This document shows, in pieces, positions 1 to 8,576 of a stretch of 62,836 nt of DNA (positions within the stretch are counted from its first letter, which is position 1; every line of letters starts with the position of its first letter). The DNA is from DATJGF01 sp035495315 (GTDB taxonomy: Bacteria > Verrucomicrobiota > Verrucomicrobiia > Limisphaerales > UBA8199). A program made the position numbers and the translations under genes. The notes under the pieces are model-generated. The model made no database searches. It was not told the DNA's origin and saw only the letters and a program-made list of their open reading frames with translations. The stretch covers positions 1-62,836 of the forward strand of contig DATJGF010000199.1 in NCBI GenBank assembly GCA_035495315.1, written 5' to 3'.

Positions 1-1
1 C

Positions 2-289
2 ACCATCAAAGCCGAGTTCAATGATCGACGGCACGAGCGGGGTGTCCTGTCGATGGCCCGCTCGTCAGACCCCGATTCTGCCGGCAGCCAGTTCTTCATC
101 TGCCTGGCGAATGCCTCGTTCCTCGATCGGAAGTACACCGCATTCGGCAAGCTCGTCCGCGGGGATGAGGTGCTTGGCAAAATCGGTGATACACCAGTGG
201 GTATGAGCCGGGGCGGTGAGAAGAGCAAGCCGCTATCGCGCGTCAGCCTCGAGAGCGTTCGCATTGTGCCCGCCGACGCTCTGAAGTGA
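2..289 (+). CDS. Cyclophilin-type peptidyl-prolyl isomerase (5' partial)
   Basis: The reading frame is open from the left edge, so the N-terminal part lies outside the window. The roughly 95 visible residues are the C-terminal half of a cyclophilin, which catalyses cis/trans isomerisation of peptidyl-proline bonds and assists folding. Diagnostic segments are GVLSMARS, then SAGSQFFICL (the conserved GSQFFI core of the active site) and YTAFGKLVRGDEVLGKI. The short C-terminal tail gives no localisation signal. A methionine at position 53 is internal to the conserved core and is not a plausible start. The family is clear; cytoplasmic or periplasmic location cannot be judged without the missing N-terminus. 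Confidence 0.93.
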   Translation, partial: TIKAEFNDRRHERGVLSMARSSDPDSAGSQFFICLANASFLDRKYTAFGKLVRGDEVLGKIGDTPVGMSRGGEKSKPLSRVSLESVRIVPADALK

Positions 290-325
290 CCGGTTCTCGC
301 CTCTCAGTCGACCGCTGAGGCTCTC

Positions 326-520
326 ATGGAGATCAAGGAATTGGCTGACGTTTTGATCGCTTTAGGGTGTCCTCAGGAAAAAGCCACTGAAATGGCGTCG
401 CAACTGGACAAGCGCGCCAAACAATTAGCCGAACAAAAGCGTCGTTCGTACGACGATGCCTTAGCGCATTTGCTGAGTTTGATGTCCCAAGGCTGGTCCG
501 CGAAGGAAAAGGGACTGTGA
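326..520 (+). CDS. Small conserved-looking hypothetical protein
   Basis: A 64-residue protein I do not recognise. It is soluble, charged and probably helical: a leucine/alanine-rich helix (residues 1-20), a Lys/Gln/Arg-rich helix around KRAKQLAEQKRR, and a C-terminal segment ending SAKEKGL. There is no membrane segment or signal peptide. It lies 36 bases after the cyclophilin gene on the same strand and may be co-transcribed with it. The start is an ATG with a short GAGG-like element just upstream. Codon use resembles the neighbours, so I think it is real, but no function can be given. Confidence 0.55.
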   Translation: MEIKELADVLIALGCPQEKATEMASQLDKRAKQLAEQKRRSYDDALAHLLSLMSQGWSAKEKGL

Positions 521-598
521 CCTTTAATTTCAAGCGTTGCTCCTTACGTTTTGCGTTTCACGTTTACGCTCCTGACTCGCATCGAAACACTGAACTAA

Positions 599-1153
599 AT
601 GCTCAAGCCTTGGCAAAAAATCGCATCCCGCCCGGTTGGAGATTACGGCATATTCCGGGTCCGCAGTGATCGGCTGATTTCCCCTCGTACAGGGGTCGAG
701 CACGATTTCTACGTGATCGAGTGTGTGAACTGGGTAAATGTGATAGCGATCACCCCGAAGAACGAAATTGTTCTGATCGAGCAGTACCGACACGGTTCCG
801 GCACGATCGAATTGGAGATTCCCGGCGGAATGATTGACCCGCACGACGCCTCGCCGCTTTCTGCCGCCGTCCGGGAGTTGCGCGAGGAGACCGGTTATGA
901 GGGCGATGCACCGAAACTGATCGGTGAGGTATTTCCGAATCCGGCGATCATGAATAACCGCTGTTACACTGTGCTGATCGAAAACTGCCATTGCCGACAC
1001 GCGGTTGAATTCGATCACGGCGAAGACTTACTAACCCAATTGACACCCGTGTCAGAGATCCCGCAGCTGGTTTCCGCCGGAAAGATCAAGCACTCACTTG
1101 TCGTCGCTGCCCTGTATTACTTCGAGCTTCGGCAGCGCGCGAATCGGGGTTAA
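599..1153 (+). CDS. NUDIX hydrolase, ADP-ribose pyrophosphatase-like
   Basis: A 184-residue NUDIX enzyme, most like ADP-ribose/ADP-sugar pyrophosphatases that split a nucleoside diphosphate linked to X into NMP and a phosphorylated product, using Mg2+. Visible: an N-terminal beta domain with RVRSDRL and HDFYVIE, the EQYRHG segment typical of ADPRase-like NUDIX proteins, and a NUDIX box at about residues 79-102 with RELREETGY. The box departs slightly from consensus: the first Glu region reads IDPHDAS, with Asp and one extra residue; the metal-binding REXXEE core is intact. It converges with the universal stress protein gene. The exact substrate is not determined by sequence. Confidence 0.88.
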   Translation: MLKPWQKIASRPVGDYGIFRVRSDRLISPRTGVEHDFYVIECVNWVNVIAITPKNEIVLIEQYRHGSGTIELEIPGGMIDPHDASPLSAAVRELREETGYEGDAPKLIGEVFPNPAIMNNRCYTVLIENCHCRHAVEFDHGEDLLTQLTPVSEIPQLVSAGKIKHSLVVAALYYFELRQRANRG

Positions 1154-1185
1154 TTCGTTCGGTGTGCCATTGGAGGTTTGTGGCA

Positions 1186-1602
1186 TCACTTGGCGCGGAG
1201 CAGCAGAACGGGGACGCTGATGCTGTGTTGGACCCGGCTGGCGGTCGTGCCGAGAAACAAATCGGCCAGGAATCGATGTCCGTGGGTGCTCATCGCCACC
1301 AAATCGCACCCTTTTTCCTCGACCCACCTCACAATTTCTCTAACCGGGTCGCCATAGGCGAGTTCGGCTTCAGCAGCGATCCCCTCCGCTTGGAACTCAC
1401 TGCGAACTTTCTTCAGATAGGCAGTGTCCTGAGTGATCTCGGGGCTGACGGCGTCAGAACCGTAGGTCCTGGCGGCCCAACCATCGGCGACATGGAGCAA
1501 CACGACGCGGCTGTGGGCGAGTTTTGCCAATTCCTTGACGTGGCCGATGATTGGTTGGTCGGTCGGTGTGCCCTCTAATGTGAGTAATATCGTTTTATAC
1601 AT
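1186..1602 (-). CDS. Universal stress protein (UspA family)
   Basis: A single-domain Usp fold protein of about 138 residues. It opens with the usual beta strand (YKTILLTLEG), has the middle VVLLHVADG strand, and ends with a nucleotide-binding-like loop STHGHRF...LGTTASRV followed by SVPVLLL. The first and last glycines of the G-2X-G-9X-G(S/T) motif are kept, while the second is replaced by Phe, so ATP binding is plausible but not certain. I prefer the ATG at 1602, which has a GGGGAT element about 10 bases upstream; a GTG at 1608 would add two residues. It lies 70 bases downstream of the Nramp transporter on the same strand and is probably co-transcribed with it. Confidence 0.88.
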   Translation of the reverse strand: MYKTILLTLEGTPTDQPIIGHVKELAKLAHSRVVLLHVADGWAARTYGSDAVSPEITQDTAYLKKVRSEFQAEGIAAEAELAYGDPVREIVRWVEEKGCDLVAMSTHGHRFLADLFLGTTASRVQHSISVPVLLLRAK

Positions 1603-1672
1603 GCTCACTTATCCCCATTACGTTCCATACTCAGAGGTAAGGCGAGTTGATAGTCCATGGAAAAATCCAGTT

Positions 1673-3124
1673 TCAGTCACCGATAATCACATGCCAAGCC
1701 GAGCGAAGCGAGTCGCGAAGTCCGGAGACATCCATCGCGGTGATTAGCACAGCGCTACCCCAGCCGGTGAGTATTAAGAGCAGGCCGTTTTTCCATTTGC
1801 CCATATATTTGCGCGAGGAAGTAAAATGAAGCAGTGGGAACATCGCGAATGGCAGTTGGAGCGCCAGCACCACTTGACTGAGTGTTAAGAGGTCGTTGAC
1901 ACTGCCTTCCCCCCGAATCCCAATAATGACGATTGCTGGCAGGATTGCGACTGCACGGGTAATCAGCCGGCGCAACCAGGGCTGAAGCCGCCAGTGCATG
2001 AAACCTTCCATAACGACCTGGCCGGCCAGCGTGCCGGTAATGGTGCTGCTCTGTCCACTGGCCAGTAGCGCAACCACGAACAAAGTGCTGGCCGCCGCTG
2101 TGCCCAACAAGGGCGCCAGCGTTAGATAGGCGATGCGGATCCAGTCGCTGTCAGGCGCGAACGTGGTGGTTTCCCCGCCGGCGACAGTGACGCTGGTTTT
2201 GCCGTAGAAAACGAGCGCTGCCAGGACGAGGATCGCGGCATTAACACAGAAGGCAATCGTCAGGGCGACGCTTGAATCGATCGCGTTGAACCGAATCGCG
2301 CTGCGCATCGAGGAATCATCGCGCTGCAATTTTCGGCTCTGGACCAACGCCGAGTGCAAGTAGAGGTTGTGAGGCATGACCGTCGCGCCAATGATGCCGA
2401 TCGCCACATAAAGCATGCCCGGTTTATCGAGCCGCGGAGTGACCAGCGCACGGCCCATCTCCAGGAAGGAGGGTTGCGTCTGGGGCAGAATAAATATCTC
2501 GATGAAGTAGCAGCAGGAAATCGTTGCGACCAGAACCAGCACAATGGCTTCGATAGTTCGCATGCCGAAACCTTGGAGTGCGAGCAGCAGCAACACATCA
2601 AAGCCGGTGATCATGACTGCCCAGAGCATCGGAATGTGGAACATCAGGTTCAGCGCGACGGCGCTGCCGAGCACCTCGGCGAGGTCGCACGCGGCGATCG
2701 CCAGTTCGCACCACAGCCAGTTTGGCCAGCGCGTCCAACGGGGATACCAGTCGCGGCAGCATTGCGCGAGGTCTTTTCCGGTCACCACCCCCAGGCGCGC
2801 AGCGATGATCTGCATGAAAATCGCCATCAAACTGGCAATCGCCACCACCCACAACAGGCCAAACTTGAACTGGGCACCCGCTGCCAAATCGGTGCCCCAG
2901 TTTCCCGGGTCCATATACCCAACGCTGATCAAAATCGCGGGCCCAACGAACGCCCGCCATTTCTGCCAGAACCCAGCCTCGGGCGCGGGGACCTCGACGG
3001 TGCCATGAACTCCCTCAAGTGACAAGTGATTGGCGTGCGCGGGGAGGTCCGAAGAGCCGTTGATTGCGTTCGTCGGCTTGGTCGCTCCGCTCTTAACGGG
3101 CTGTTGTGGGGTCGGTGATTGCAA
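1673..3124 (-). CDS. mntH: Nramp-family divalent metal transporter (MntH-like)
   Basis: A 483-residue polytopic inner-membrane protein of the Nramp family, which imports Mn2+ or Fe2+ with protons. The metal-binding motifs are present: DPGNWGTD in the first membrane helix (about residues 72-79) and MPHNLYLHSA in the sixth. The first 55 residues form a hydrophilic tail rich in Pro/Ser. About eleven hydrophobic segments follow, the last near GLLLILTGWGSAVLIT. The start is TTG with AAGG five bases upstream; no in-frame ATG occurs before the first helix. A strong sigma-70-type promoter and a small dyad lie upstream (see those entries). A universal stress protein gene follows. Confidence 0.93.
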   Translation of the reverse strand: MQSPTPQQPVKSGATKPTNAINGSSDLPAHANHLSLEGVHGTVEVPAPEAGFWQKWRAFVGPAILISVGYMDPGNWGTDLAAGAQFKFGLLWVVAIASLMAIFMQIIAARLGVVTGKDLAQCCRDWYPRWTRWPNWLWCELAIAACDLAEVLGSAVALNLMFHIPMLWAVMITGFDVLLLLALQGFGMRTIEAIVLVLVATISCCYFIEIFILPQTQPSFLEMGRALVTPRLDKPGMLYVAIGIIGATVMPHNLYLHSALVQSRKLQRDDSSMRSAIRFNAIDSSVALTIAFCVNAAILVLAALVFYGKTSVTVAGGETTTFAPDSDWIRIAYLTLAPLLGTAAASTLFVVALLASGQSSTITGTLAGQVVMEGFMHWRLQPWLRRLITRAVAILPAIVIIGIRGEGSVNDLLTLSQVVLALQLPFAMFPLLHFTSSRKYMGKWKNGLLLILTGWGSAVLITAMDVSGLRDSLRSAWHVIIGD

Positions 3125-3187
3125 ATGGCCTTAAGCTCTAAATTCCAGATTTAGCACGCCGAATGAACGGTATGCGGTTTCCTTTCT

Positions 3188-3217
3188 TATATACATCGTG
3201 TAAAACTACTATGTCAA
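3188..3217 (-). promoter_or_regulatory. Sigma-70-type promoter of the Nramp gene
   Basis: On the minus strand a perfect TTGACA (3212-3217) is followed after 18 bases by TATATA (3188-3193), with a further T-rich stretch upstream. Transcription would begin near 3180, leaving a leader of about 55 bases before the TTG start of the transporter. The hexamers are read directly; use in vivo is inferred. Confidence 0.6.
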
Positions 3218-3225
3218 AAATAATG

Positions 3226-3238
3226 TTTTAGGCTAAAA
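3226..3238. promoter_or_regulatory. Candidate metalloregulator operator (13-bp dyad)
   Basis: TTTTAG-G-CTAAAA is a perfect inverted repeat around one central G, placed just upstream of the -35 hexamer of the Nramp promoter. The half-site resembles the TTAG/CTAA halves of DtxR/MntR-type operators, which would suit manganese-responsive control. The dyad is certain; the regulator is a guess. Confidence 0.4.
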
Positions 3239-3277
3239 ACAATCGCGAACCGGCCCCTTCAAGGTGCTTCCCGGGAA

Positions 3278-3856
3278 TCAAAGCCGGTCCAGTGCCAGCC
3301 GGAACTCGCGAAACAGCTTCGCCAGGGCGCCCGGGGTAAAATGGGCGTTGAGTCCGCTCGGATTGGGCAGGACCCAAACCATCGTATCACCAATTCCCTC
3401 GGGTTGTCGTCCGATCATGGTCTGCGGCCGGTCGAAGGCGACGCGGTAAGCGCTTAAGCCCAGGACGGCAAGGGAAAGAGGGCGATAAGTATTGACCTTT
3501 TGGCGCAGCTTGCCAAATCCCGCGACGAGTTCCTCACGTGTAAGCTCATCGGCAGCCAGCGTGGGGCGGCGGACAATGTTGGTTATGCCATAACAGTAAC
3601 GGAGCAGCTCGTGTTCTTCGTCCGGGCGTAGCAATCGGTTAGTAAACCCTGAAGCAAAGAGAGCGGGCCAAAAGCGATTGCCTGGCCTCGCAAAATGGTG
3701 CCTGGACCATGCCGAGTAGAGGCCCGGATTAATGCCGCAGAATAGGACCTTGAGGCCAGGTGCGATAACGTCAGGCACCCGTCGATTGACTGCCGCCAGC
3801 AGTTCTGCCCGGGTCGGTTTCAAAAGTTTTTCCGCGATGGGCTTGTCAATTGCCAT
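3278..3856 (-). CDS. mug: G/U mismatch-specific DNA glycosylase (Mug)
   Basis: A 192-residue member of the Mug/TDG branch of uracil-DNA glycosylases, which removes uracil or ethenocytosine opposite G in duplex DNA to start base-excision repair. The first catalytic motif appears as CGINPGLYSA (about residues 40-49), where Asn activates water, and the second as LPNPSGLN near residues 165-172, the intercalation loop. PGNRFWPAL is also family-typical. The length fits the family. The ATG start lies in a short intergenic space divergent from the reductase gene at 4.0 kb. No partner repair genes are adjacent. Confidence 0.92.
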   Translation of the reverse strand: MAIDKPIAEKLLKPTRAELLAAVNRRVPDVIAPGLKVLFCGINPGLYSAWSRHHFARPGNRFWPALFASGFTNRLLRPDEEHELLRYCYGITNIVRRPTLAADELTREELVAGFGKLRQKVNTYRPLSLAVLGLSAYRVAFDRPQTMIGRQPEGIGDTMVWVLPNPSGLNAHFTPGALAKLFREFRLALDRL

Positions 3857-4031
3857 TTCTGCTGCTGTTCGAACAGTTTTCTTGAACCATTCTTACCGCT
3901 CAAATCCCGTTTATCTATTGAGACCATCCGTTAGTTTCTCAAAATCAGGCTCCGGATTAGGGTGGCTGAACAAGACGTTGATCGTCAAACTCTCAAAATG
4001 GTGACAAGCGTCCCGGAGTTTTCGGTTTGAA

Positions 4032-5000
4032 GTGGAGCCTCTGATCATCACAATGATCTTTATGCAAGGACAGTTCCCAAACGAGCAGACCGATACAGGC
4101 GAATTTCGACGTCAGGAGGACGTTTTCCGCGATTGGATAACGGCGGATGGATCATCCGCCTTCCCGGCGCAGACCGGCCGCTACCATTTGTACATCTCGC
4201 TGGCGTGTCCCTGGGCCTCCCGCACCTTAATTGTGCTAAAGCTCAAGAAGCTTCAGGAAGTGATTGGGGTGACGGTGGTGGATCCCATCCGCGATGATCG
4301 CGGCTGGGCCTTTCGCGACGGGCCGGGTTACTCTACCGATCCAATCAATGGATTTCAGTTCCTGAGCGAAGCCTATCAATTGACTGCCCCGGGTTATTCC
4401 GACCGCGTCACTGTCCCCGTCCTTTGGGATAAAACCATGCGTCGTATCGTAAACAATTCCGAAGATGATATTTGCCGCATGTTTAATCACCTCTTCAACG
4501 CCTTTGGCGACAGCGCGGTGGATCTCTTTCCGCAGGATATCGCCAGGGAACAGGATCAGCTCAGTGCGTCCATTTATGACCAGGTGAATAACGGTGTTTA
4601 TAAAGCTGGGTTTGCCACATCGCAACGTGCTTACGAAAAGGCTGCCCGCGCCCTATTTGCGACACTCGACCAACTCGAGGAGCGGTTGGCGACCCGACGG
4701 TATCTCTTTGGCGCGCGAATTGTTGAAACCGATTGGCGGCTCTTTTGCACGTTGATCCGGTTCGACGCCGTATATCACGGTCATTTCAAGTGCAATCTGC
4801 GAAGGATCGTGGACTACCGCAATCTCGACGGCTATCTACGTGACCTCTATCAGGTGCCCGGCATTCGGGAAACGGTAAACTTTGACCATATAAAGCGGCA
4901 TTACTACATCACCCACGACGACATCAATCCGACTCGCATCGTGCCGATTGGCCCCATCCTGAATCTCGATCGACCTCACGGGCGCGAACGGTTGGCGTAA
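4032..5000 (+). CDS. Glutathionyl-hydroquinone reductase (GST omega/Xi-like)
   Basis: A soluble protein of about 315-322 residues of the glutathione S-transferase superfamily, YqjG/PcpF type. These enzymes use the active-site Cys of a CPWA motif to remove glutathione from glutathionyl-hydroquinones. Here the motif is SLACPWASRTLIVLKL (about residues 55-70), followed by DPIRDDRGWAF and a C-terminal helical domain containing ETDWRLFCTLIRFDAVY and YHGHFKCN, all typical of this group. The longest frame starts with GTG at 4032; ATGs at 4053 or 4062 are equally plausible because the first residues are not conserved. It is monocistronic by appearance. Confidence 0.92.
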   Translation: MEPLIITMIFMQGQFPNEQTDTGEFRRQEDVFRDWITADGSSAFPAQTGRYHLYISLACPWASRTLIVLKLKKLQEVIGVTVVDPIRDDRGWAFRDGPGYSTDPINGFQFLSEAYQLTAPGYSDRVTVPVLWDKTMRRIVNNSEDDICRMFNHLFNAFGDSAVDLFPQDIAREQDQLSASIYDQVNNGVYKAGFATSQRAYEKAARALFATLDQLEERLATRRYLFGARIVETDWRLFCTLIRFDAVYHGHFKCNLRRIVDYRNLDGYLRDLYQVPGIRETVNFDHIKRHYYITHDDINPTRIVPIGPILNLDRPHGRERLA

Positions 5001-5013
5001 CGCGCATTTTCGC

Positions 5014-5766
5014 TTACTTCGTCACCACTCTTCGCAAAAACTCCCTCGTCCTCTCGTGTTGCGGATTTGAGAAGATCTGCTCCGGCGGTCCGCTTTCGGC
5101 GACTCGGCCGCCTTCGAAGAAGACGACCTGGTCGGCAACATCGCGCGCAAACTGCATTTCGTGAGTAACCACTATCATAGTCATTCCCTCCTCAGCCAAT
5201 TGACGCATGACCCGCAACACTTCTTCGCGCAGTTCCGGGTCGAGCGCGCTGGTAGGTTCGTCTAGCAGCAGCACCTTGGGTTGCATCGCCAGTGCTCTGG
5301 CAATCGCCACCCGCTGCTGCTGCCCACCGGAGAGTTGAGCTGGATAGGAGGCCGCTTTCGCTTCCAAGCCGACTTTCGCCAGCAGGCCTCGGGCGACGCC
5401 TTCCGCCTCAGGTTGTGGCCTTCCCTTGACGACCATTGGCCCGACTGTCACGTTTTGTAGAGCTGTCAAGTGAGGAAAGAGGTTGAAGGATTGAAACACC
5501 ATACCGGCGCGCAGACGCAATTGTCGTTGTTGCTCGCGTTCCTGGCCGTTCCGCACGGGACGGCTGGCATCGATCGTGACCCCATCGATGGTGATGCGTC
5601 CCGAATCTGCGGTTTCCAGCTGATTGAGGCAGCGCAGAAAGGTGCTCTTGCCGCAGCCGCTGGGGCCAATCAACACCACCGCCTCTCCGCGCGTTTGTGT
5701 GTGATTGATGCCCTGAAGCACCCGGACGGAGTTATAGGACTTAATCAGTTGTTCAACAGTGATCAT
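5014..5766 (-). CDS. Polar amino-acid ABC transporter ATPase (GlnQ/HisP-like)
   Basis: A 250-residue cytoplasmic ABC ATPase. Walker A is GPSGCGKST (about residues 33-41), the signature is LSGGQQQRVAIARAL, and Walker B is VLLLDEPTSALDP, followed by an H-loop in VVTHEMQFARDVAD. The sequence is closest to the PAAT family that energises uptake of glutamine, histidine or other polar amino acids. Its ATG overlaps the end of the fused binding protein-permease gene by 14 bases, so the two are translationally linked and form a complete two-gene importer. Substrate cannot be assigned. Confidence 0.95.
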   Translation of the reverse strand: MITVEQLIKSYNSVRVLQGINHTQTRGEAVVLIGPSGCGKSTFLRCLNQLETADSGRITIDGVTIDASRPVRNGQEREQQRQLRLRAGMVFQSFNLFPHLTALQNVTVGPMVVKGRPQPEAEGVARGLLAKVGLEAKAASYPAQLSGGQQQRVAIARALAMQPKVLLLDEPTSALDPELREEVLRVMRQLAEEGMTMIVVTHEMQFARDVADQVVFFEGGRVAESGPPEQIFSNPQHERTREFLRRVVTK

Positions 5767-7255
5767 AGCGCAGCCGAGTTTCGAGCCAATTCGCGAACAA
5801 TGAAGCCGGATAGCTCAACCCAAAATAAATTCCTGCGGTCATCAAGCCCACAACGATGTAATCGGAATTTGAGGCGGCCAACATGCCGTATTGTTTGGTC
5901 AACTCGACCATGGTGATGACTGAGACAATGGAAGTGTCTTTGAACATCGCAATAAAATCATTGGTGACGGGGGGAATGACGACCCTCGCGGCTTGCGGGA
6001 GCACGACCTGCCGCAAGGTTTGCCAGCGGGTCATGCCCAGTGCCAGCGCAGCTTCGGTTTGGCCGCGCGGGATCGCTTGAATGCCTGCGCGGTAGTTTTC
6101 GGCCTCACTTGCCGCGTAGTTGAGACCCAGCCCGAGCACGGCGGCACAAAAGGCATTTAGGCGAATCCCGATCTCCGGCAGGCCATAATAGATGAGAAAA
6201 AGTTGAATCAGCAGCGGCGTGCCGCGGATCACTTCGACATAGGCTTGGGCCAGCCATTGGATTGGGCCCGAGCCGTATAGCCGTAACAAGACGATCGCCA
6301 AACCAGCTATTACCGCCAGCGCCATGGCAAAAACGGAAAGCTCCGCGGTGGTCACGGCCGCTTTGAGCAACAAGGGCAGGTAACCGAGCCGTTCCCGGAG
6401 CGTTATGCATGGTTTGGTGGTTGGTGCCGCTTCGGGTCGGTAATCGCTTAGCGCCTGCTGACGTTCGTCCCAGAGGCTGTACTTCTGGTAAATGCGCTCC
6501 AAAGAATGGTCGCCAGCCATTCGTTCAAGTGCGCTATTGATTGCAACTAGCAAAGTTTGATCCTGCCTTAGAATGCCGATCGCGTAGTAACCCGGGGCGA
6601 ACGGCGCGCCGGAAAGTTTGAGCATCGGATCGGGCCGGGCGTAATGGATGGCGATCGGCAGGTCCACCAACACTGCCTCGAGACGTCGATTCTTCAAATC
6701 GGCGAACGTTTCAACATTGCCGGGATAACTCTTCCACACAACATTGGTTGTTTGCTTTAGCAGTCGTTCGGCAACAGACCCGGAAAGAACTCCAACCACC
6801 TTATTATCAAGATTCGTCATTCCGCTCAGACCCGTGGTTTCGCTGCGTGTGACGATCTGCTGGGCGTAGACGTAATACGGCCGCGACATCGCAATGCGCT
6901 GTTGGTTCTCGGCCGTTAGCTCCAGCCCGTTAAGAATGATATCGAAGTTGCCGCGATCGAGCGCCGGGATCAATTGATCCCATTGGTTTTGAACCATGGT
7001 GGCGCGCACACCGAGCTGCGTTGCTAGCGCCTCCGCCAACTCAAATTCAAAACCAATGAGTCGCTCCGGATGCTCCGGATCAGGATAAACATACGGCGCT
7101 CCACCTTCGGCGTCAGCACCCCATCGCAACTCGCCGCGTTGGCGGATTTGTTCGAGATGGTCGGCCGCAGCAATCGTCGGGCACTGCCAATGCGCAAGAA
7201 CAACAACCGCCACGTAACAATAGACTAAGCGCCGCTGGGCGCACGAATTACTCAT
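5753..7255 (-). CDS. Fused amino-acid-binding protein and ABC permease
   Basis: A 500-residue fusion. Residues 1-30 are a signal peptide/first membrane segment ending TIAAADH. Residues about 33-265 are a family 3 extracellular solute-binding domain (RWGADAEGGAPY, GFEFELAEALA, LNGLELTAEN). Residues about 285-495 are a PAAT-type permease with TTAELSVFAM, EVIRGTPLLIQLFLIYYG and the EAA-like loop EAALALGMTRWQTLRQVVLPQA that docks on the ATPase. Most bacteria encode these as separate proteins; fusions of this kind are known in some Gram-positives. The ATPase gene follows with a 14-base overlap. The substrate is probably a polar amino acid. Confidence 0.93.
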   Translation of the reverse strand: MSNSCAQRRLVYCYVAVVVLAHWQCPTIAAADHLEQIRQRGELRWGADAEGGAPYVYPDPEHPERLIGFEFELAEALATQLGVRATMVQNQWDQLIPALDRGNFDIILNGLELTAENQQRIAMSRPYYVYAQQIVTRSETTGLSGMTNLDNKVVGVLSGSVAERLLKQTTNVVWKSYPGNVETFADLKNRRLEAVLVDLPIAIHYARPDPMLKLSGAPFAPGYYAIGILRQDQTLLVAINSALERMAGDHSLERIYQKYSLWDERQQALSDYRPEAAPTTKPCITLRERLGYLPLLLKAAVTTAELSVFAMALAVIAGLAIVLLRLYGSGPIQWLAQAYVEVIRGTPLLIQLFLIYYGLPEIGIRLNAFCAAVLGLGLNYAASEAENYRAGIQAIPRGQTEAALALGMTRWQTLRQVVLPQAARVVIPPVTNDFIAMFKDTSIVSVITMVELTKQYGMLAASNSDYIVVGLMTAGIYFGLSYPASLFANWLETRLRYDHC

Positions 7256-7463
7256 CTAAACGAAGTGATCGAAGAAATAGAACACCCTTAACCAAGGCTT
7301 AACAAGTTTTAAGCGACGGTTGGGGAAACCACTGATTAAGCGGCAAGCTGAAAGAAGAATTCACGTTCACATGCTATCGATCCGATCGGTGACAGATGGA
7401 GTCAATTATAATTTAGATCGAAATTTACAAAGCAAGCTGCCGACCTGCTCTCTCACGGTTGCG

Positions 7464-8576
7464 CTACTTTATGAAAGTGTCGAAGACCGTAATGACTGGC
7501 AGTGCATTGTCTTCGTCGTCAAACATACCCCGCCCATTCCGCGGGGCAGCAACAGCGGGCTCCCACCAGAAAATCCCCTTGCCGTGGTTATTGGGTGTGG
7601 CGAGAACGGCTCGGTTCACTTCCTCAAGGAATTGTTTTTGGCCTTCGGAAGTCTCCGGAAATGGCGCCGGTTTGTTGCGGTACTCAGCCGGACGCCAGTT
7701 GTAAGCGGCCTCCACTACGATAATGTCCTTCTGATACTCGGTTGCTATAAAGGCCAGATTTTTGCGCAGGTCATCAAGAGCCCCGTGCCACCAGGGGTAG
7801 TACGACTGACCTATGATATCGTACTTGACCCCAAATGAATTTAACCTGTCGAAGAAGTATTTCGTGGCCTTCCAGTCGCCACCTTTATCGATGTGGATCA
7901 TAATCAGCGGGTGCGCGCCTGAGCCGCAGGCCGCTTCGACTCCTCTCACACCGGCTTTGACCAGCTCGGCAAAATTATCCCAATTTTCCGGCAATTTGCC
8001 GTCGGGCCAGAGCATGCCGTGGCTGATCTCATTGCCGATCTGGACCATATTCGGTCTGACTCCGGCTTTATCGAAAGCGGTGATGGTATTGCGCGTATAA
8101 GCAAAGAGGGCATTGACTAGTTCGACGTGAGTTTTGCCTTCCCAGGCCTTGGGCAAATACTGCTTAGCGGGATCGGCCCAGGTATCCGAATAATGGAAAT
8201 CCAGCAGGAATTTGAACCCGAGCTGGTTTGCTTCTTTTGCCAGCGCAACCGTGTAAGCGAGGTTGTTCGGCAACTGGGTCGGCGTGTGAAACAGCCGGAG
8301 TCGAATCCAGTTATAGCCATGATCCTTGAAAATCCGCAGTCCTGGCTTGGCCGCGCCGCCATCTTTGAAAACCGTGCCGCGCGCCTCCGCCTGCTTGAGA
8401 AATGATAGGTCAGCTCCTATAGCGTACTCGTGAAGCGAGTCAGTAGAAACAGCAGAACGTACCCTCTCGCGTCCCGCCTTGGAATCCGCATTAGGGTCTG
8501 CGGCGTTGGCGGAGAAAGCCAAGGCGAGCTGCATGGAAATGGATATGCTGCCGATGCGCTGTGCAACTGAGTGCAT
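7464..8576 (-). CDS. GH53 endo-beta-1,4-galactanase, secreted
   Basis: A glycoside hydrolase family 53 enzyme of 370 residues, which cuts beta-1,4-galactan side chains of pectin by a retaining mechanism. The (beta/alpha)8 barrel shows IGADLSFL, NWIRLRLFH, FLLDFHYSDTWADP, then the acid/base Glu183 in QIGNEISHG and the nucleophile Glu289 in IIVVEAAYNW (numbering from the ATG at 8576). That start gives a leader of about 26 residues ending SANAADP, a credible signal peptide, so I prefer it over an in-frame TTG at 8666. A good ribosome site is not visible. A BON-domain lipoprotein gene lies upstream on the same strand. Role: extracellular or periplasmic pectin breakdown. Confidence 0.92.
   Translation of the reverse strand: MHSVAQRIGSISISMQLALAFSANAADPNADSKAGRERVRSAVSTDSLHEYAIGADLSFLKQAEARGTVFKDGGAAKPGLRIFKDHGYNWIRLRLFHTPTQLPNNLAYTVALAKEANQLGFKFLLDFHYSDTWADPAKQYLPKAWEGKTHVELVNALFAYTRNTITAFDKAGVRPNMVQIGNEISHGMLWPDGKLPENWDNFAELVKAGVRGVEAACGSGAHPLIMIHIDKGGDWKATKYFFDRLNSFGVKYDIIGQSYYPWWHGALDDLRKNLAFIATEYQKDIIVVEAAYNWRPAEYRNKPAPFPETSEGQKQFLEEVNRAVLATPNNHGKGIFWWEPAVAAPRNGRGMFDDEDNALPVITVFDTFIK

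Noticed and set aside
2354..3022. 222-codon plus-strand frame over the Nramp gene
   Set aside because: The opposite strand encodes a clear Nramp transporter with intact motifs; the plus-strand product is low-complexity and rich in Gln, His and Arg.
7320..7838. 172-codon plus-strand frame near 7.5 kb
   Set aside because: Most of it overlaps the GH53 gene antisense, including the region of its catalytic nucleophile; it has no ribosome site.
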